This document shows, piece after piece, positions 62,403-64,000 of a stretch of 64,000 bases of DNA. The position numbers and the translations under genes are program-made. Every line of letters begins with the position of its first letter. The first letter of the stretch is position 1. The notes below the pieces were generated by a model, which was given only the letters and a program-made list of their open reading frames with translations, was not told the origin of the DNA and made no database searches. This DNA is from Pseudomonas wenzhouensis (GTDB lineage: Bacteria > Pseudomonadota > Gammaproteobacteria > Pseudomonadales > Pseudomonadaceae): assembly GCF_021029445.1 (NCBI RefSeq), contig NZ_CP072610.1, forward strand, positions 3,782,001 through 3,846,000, read 5' to 3'.

Positions 62403-62445
62403 AGCCCACCGCCGTAAATGGTGGGCTGAAGCCCACCCTACAGTG
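62403..62445. repeat. GGTGGGCT/AGCCCACC repeat between pcaF and pcaB
   Basis: AGCCCACC (62403-62410), GGTGGGCT (62420-62427) and AGCCCACCCTAC (62430-62441): a hairpin followed by a direct copy ending in CCCTAC, the complement of GTAGGG. It occupies the gap where pcaT would be expected. Confidence 0.6.
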
Positions 62446-62456
62446 CTCGACAGGCC

Positions 62457-63662
62457 TCACACCCGCTCGATGGCCAGCGCCAGGCCCTGGCCGACGCCCA
62501 CGCACATGGTCGCCAGACCGAGCTTGCCGCCGGTCTTTTCCAGGTGATGCACGGCGGTAAGCACCAGGCGGTTGCCGCTCATGCCCAGCGGGTGACCGAG
62601 GGCGATGGCGCCGCCGTTCGGGTTGACCTTGGGGCTGTCGTCCGGCAGACCGAGGTCGCGGGTGACGGCCAGGCCCTGGGCGGCGAAGGCTTCGTTCAGC
62701 TCGATCACATCGAACTGCTCGATGCTCAGGTTCAGCCGCGCCAGCAGCTTGCGCACCGCCGGCACCGGGCCGACGCCCATGATGCGCGGAGCCACGCCGC
62801 CGCTGGCCATGCCCAACACCTTGGCGCGTGGCTTGAGGCCGTACTTCTGCACCGCTTCAGCGGACGCCAGGATCATCGCCGAGGCGCCGTCGTTGAGGCC
62901 CGAGGCGTTGCCGGCGGTGACGGTCTTGCCGTCACCGTTGACCGGTTTGAGTTTGGCCAGGCCTTCGGCGGTGGTGTCGGCACGCGGGTGCTCGTCACGC
63001 TCGACGACGATCTCGCCCTTCTTGGTCTTGATCACCACCGGGACAATTTCCTCGGCGTAGTAACCGCTCTCCTGAGCGGCTGCCGCACGCTGCTGGCTAC
63101 GCAGGCCGAAGGCGTCCTGGTCGGCGCGGCTGACGCCGTAATCCTCGGCGACGTTGTCACCGGTGACCGGCATCGGATCGACGCCGTACTGCTCTTTCAT
63201 CAGCGGGTTGACGAAGCGCCAGCCCAGGGTGGTGTCTTCCAGCTTCTGGCTACGGCCAAAGGCGCTGTCGGCCTTGCCCATCACGTAGGGCGCGCGGGTC
63301 ATCGACTCGACGCCAGCGGCGATGGCCAACTCCATCTCGCCCGAGGCGATGGCGCGGAAGGCGGCGCCCACCGCTTCCATGCCCGAGGCGCACAGGCGGT
63401 TGAGGGTCACGCCCGGCACCGTTTCCGGCAGACCGGCGAGCAGCAGGGCCATGCGCGCCACGTTGCGGTTGTCCTCGCCGGACTGGTTGGCGCAGCCCAT
63501 GAACACTTCATCAACTGCCGACCAGTCGACCTGCGGGTTACGCTCGACCAGCGCCTTGAGCGGAATCGCCGCCAGGTCGTCGGCGCGCACCGCCGACAGC
63601 GCGCCATTGAGGCGACCAATCGGCGTGCGCACGGCGTCGCAGATGAATACGTCGCGGCTCAT
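62457..63662 (-). CDS. pcaF: 3-oxoadipyl-CoA thiolase PcaF
   Basis: Cleaves beta-ketoadipyl-CoA to acetyl-CoA and succinyl-CoA. 401 residues, as expected for PcaF. The nucleophile Cys is in LNRLCASGMEAVGAAF, with the His in [15 protein letters not shown] and the C-terminal Cys in TMCVGVGQGLALAIE. Its ATG overlaps the pcaJ stop by 4 bp, so pcaJF translation is coupled. Confidence 0.96.
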   Translation of the reverse strand: MSRDVFICDAVRTPIGRLNGALSAVRADDLAAIPLKALVERNPQVDWSAVDEVFMGCANQSGEDNRNVARMALLLAGLPETVPGVTLNRLCASGMEAVGAAFRAIASGEMELAIAAGVESMTRAPYVMGKADSAFGRSQKLEDTTLGWRFVNPLMKEQYGVDPMPVTGDNVAEDYGVSRADQDAFGLRSQQRAAAAQESGYYAEEIVPVVIKTKKGEIVVERDEHPRADTTAEGLAKLKPVNGDGKTVTAGNASGLNDGASAMILASAEAVQKYGLKPRAKVLGMASGGVAPRIMGVGPVPAVRKLLARLNLSIEQFDVIELNEAFAAQGLAVTRDLGLPDDSPKVNPNGGAIALGHPLGMSGNRLVLTAVHHLEKTGGKLGLATMCVGVGQGLALAIERV

Positions 63663-64000
63663 TCTTCACCCCCAGCCTGGCCGTGGGCGGCAGCGGTGCG
63701 CGCTTCCAGATCACGCAGGGCGGCCAGTTCCGCGGCGGTCGGCGCCTCGGTGGTGCCCACGCTGTCGGCGAAACGAATCTGCCAGCCGGTGTTCTCGATC
63801 ACCTGCTCGCGGGTCACGCCCGGATGCAGCGAGGTAACGATGAATTCGTTGGTGCCGGCTTCCGGCTCCATGATGCACAGGTCGGTGATGATCGCCACCG
63901 GGCCTTCGCCCGGCAGGCCGAGGCGCTTACGATGATCGCCGCCTTCGCCATGGCCGACCGAGGTGATGAAGGCCAGCTTGTCGACGAAGGTGCGATGGCC
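63659..64000 (-). CDS. pcaJ: 3-oxoadipate CoA-transferase subunit B PcaJ, partial (N-terminus off the window)
   Basis: 114 C-terminal residues are visible, and the frame is open to base 64000. Residues such as GHRTFVDKLAFITSVGHGEGGDHRKRLGLPGEGPVAIITDLCIM-type blocks (readable near 63880-64000) and TSLHPGVTREQVIENTGWQ are those of the CoA-transferase beta subunit. It transfers CoA from succinyl-CoA to beta-ketoadipate. The start codon and pcaI should lie to the right of the window. Confidence 0.93.
   Translation of the reverse strand, partial: GHRTFVDKLAFITSVGHGEGGDHRKRLGLPGEGPVAIITDLCIMEPEAGTNEFIVTSLHPGVTREQVIENTGWQIRFADSVGTTEAPTAAELAALRDLEARTAAAHGQAGGEE

Noticed and set aside
1..64000. tRNA, rRNA, CRISPR, prophage and integrase features
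   Set aside because: Gaps between genes were read on both strands and none holds a cloverleaf, rRNA stretch, repeat-spacer array or mobile-element gene.

Overview
The window is GC-rich chromosomal DNA from a Pseudomonas (sensu lato). The left part follows, from memory, the P. aeruginosa PA4000-PA4031 gene order: rlpA-mltB-rodA-mrdA-rlmH-rsfS-nadD-proA, then mpg, lrgAB, maoC, a MORN protein, ubiX, mpl, an M90-type peptidase gene and ppa. Codon use is uniform, and no rRNA, tRNA, CRISPR array, transposase or phage gene was seen. Species is not resolved; the GTAGGG-type intergenic repeats hint at the mendocina/oleovorans side of the genus (weak inference).

Region 1 (1-16103) is core. The elongasome/peptidoglycan operon with ribosome-associated and NAD genes runs leftward from proA, and rlpA is cut by the window edge. 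Then come a DNA glycosylase, a DedA-PAP2 fusion, a LON-substrate-binding protein, lrgAB, a MaoC hydratase, a lipoprotein joining about eleven MORN repeats to a C13/caspase-like peptidase, and a nucleotide-binding oxidoreductase/methyltransferase group. Region 2 (16194-28829) holds a periplasmic-sensor c-di-GMP enzyme and an acyl-CoA catabolic cluster (acyl-CoA synthetase, SLC23-type permease, acyl-CoA dehydrogenase, thiolase, metallo-hydrolase) divergent from a cytoplasmic PAS histidine kinase and a FixJ/LuxR-type regulator. Region 3 (28995-34182) returns to core genes (ybaK-like, yceK-like, ubiX, mpl, GNAT, M90 peptidase, ppa).

Region 4 (34183-58399) is the accessory heart: a hydroaromatic-acid (quinate/shikimate type) catabolic island. 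It holds type II dehydroquinase (aroQ), two shikimate-dehydrogenase-family enzymes, the 3-dehydroshikimate dehydratase/VOC fusion quiC1, a tripartite tricarboxylate transporter (tctBAC) with a second tctC, an OprD porin, a chemoreceptor, two IclR and one TetR regulators, a Gfo/Idh-TIM barrel-DMT operon and three 3-ketosteroid-dehydrogenase-like flavoproteins. Region 5 (58529-64000) is an AraC regulator and the beta-ketoadipate genes pcaJ-F-B-D-C, which take the protocatechuate made by quiC1 toward acetyl-CoA and succinyl-CoA. pcaGH and pobA are not in the window.

The most interesting signals are these. (i) Three ketosteroid-dehydrogenase-like enzymes, two of them in one operon with a dehydrogenase and a transporter binding protein, could form an uncharacterised dehydrogenative aromatisation branch for alicyclic acids. 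(ii) PcaR/PcaU-like 15-bp boxes and a separate 14-bp TetR-like palindrome are paired at several island promoters. (iii) AACAACAA-type Hfq/Crc motifs sit at the translation starts of many island genes. (iv) The two tctC genes share a leader hairpin with a compensatory base-pair change.
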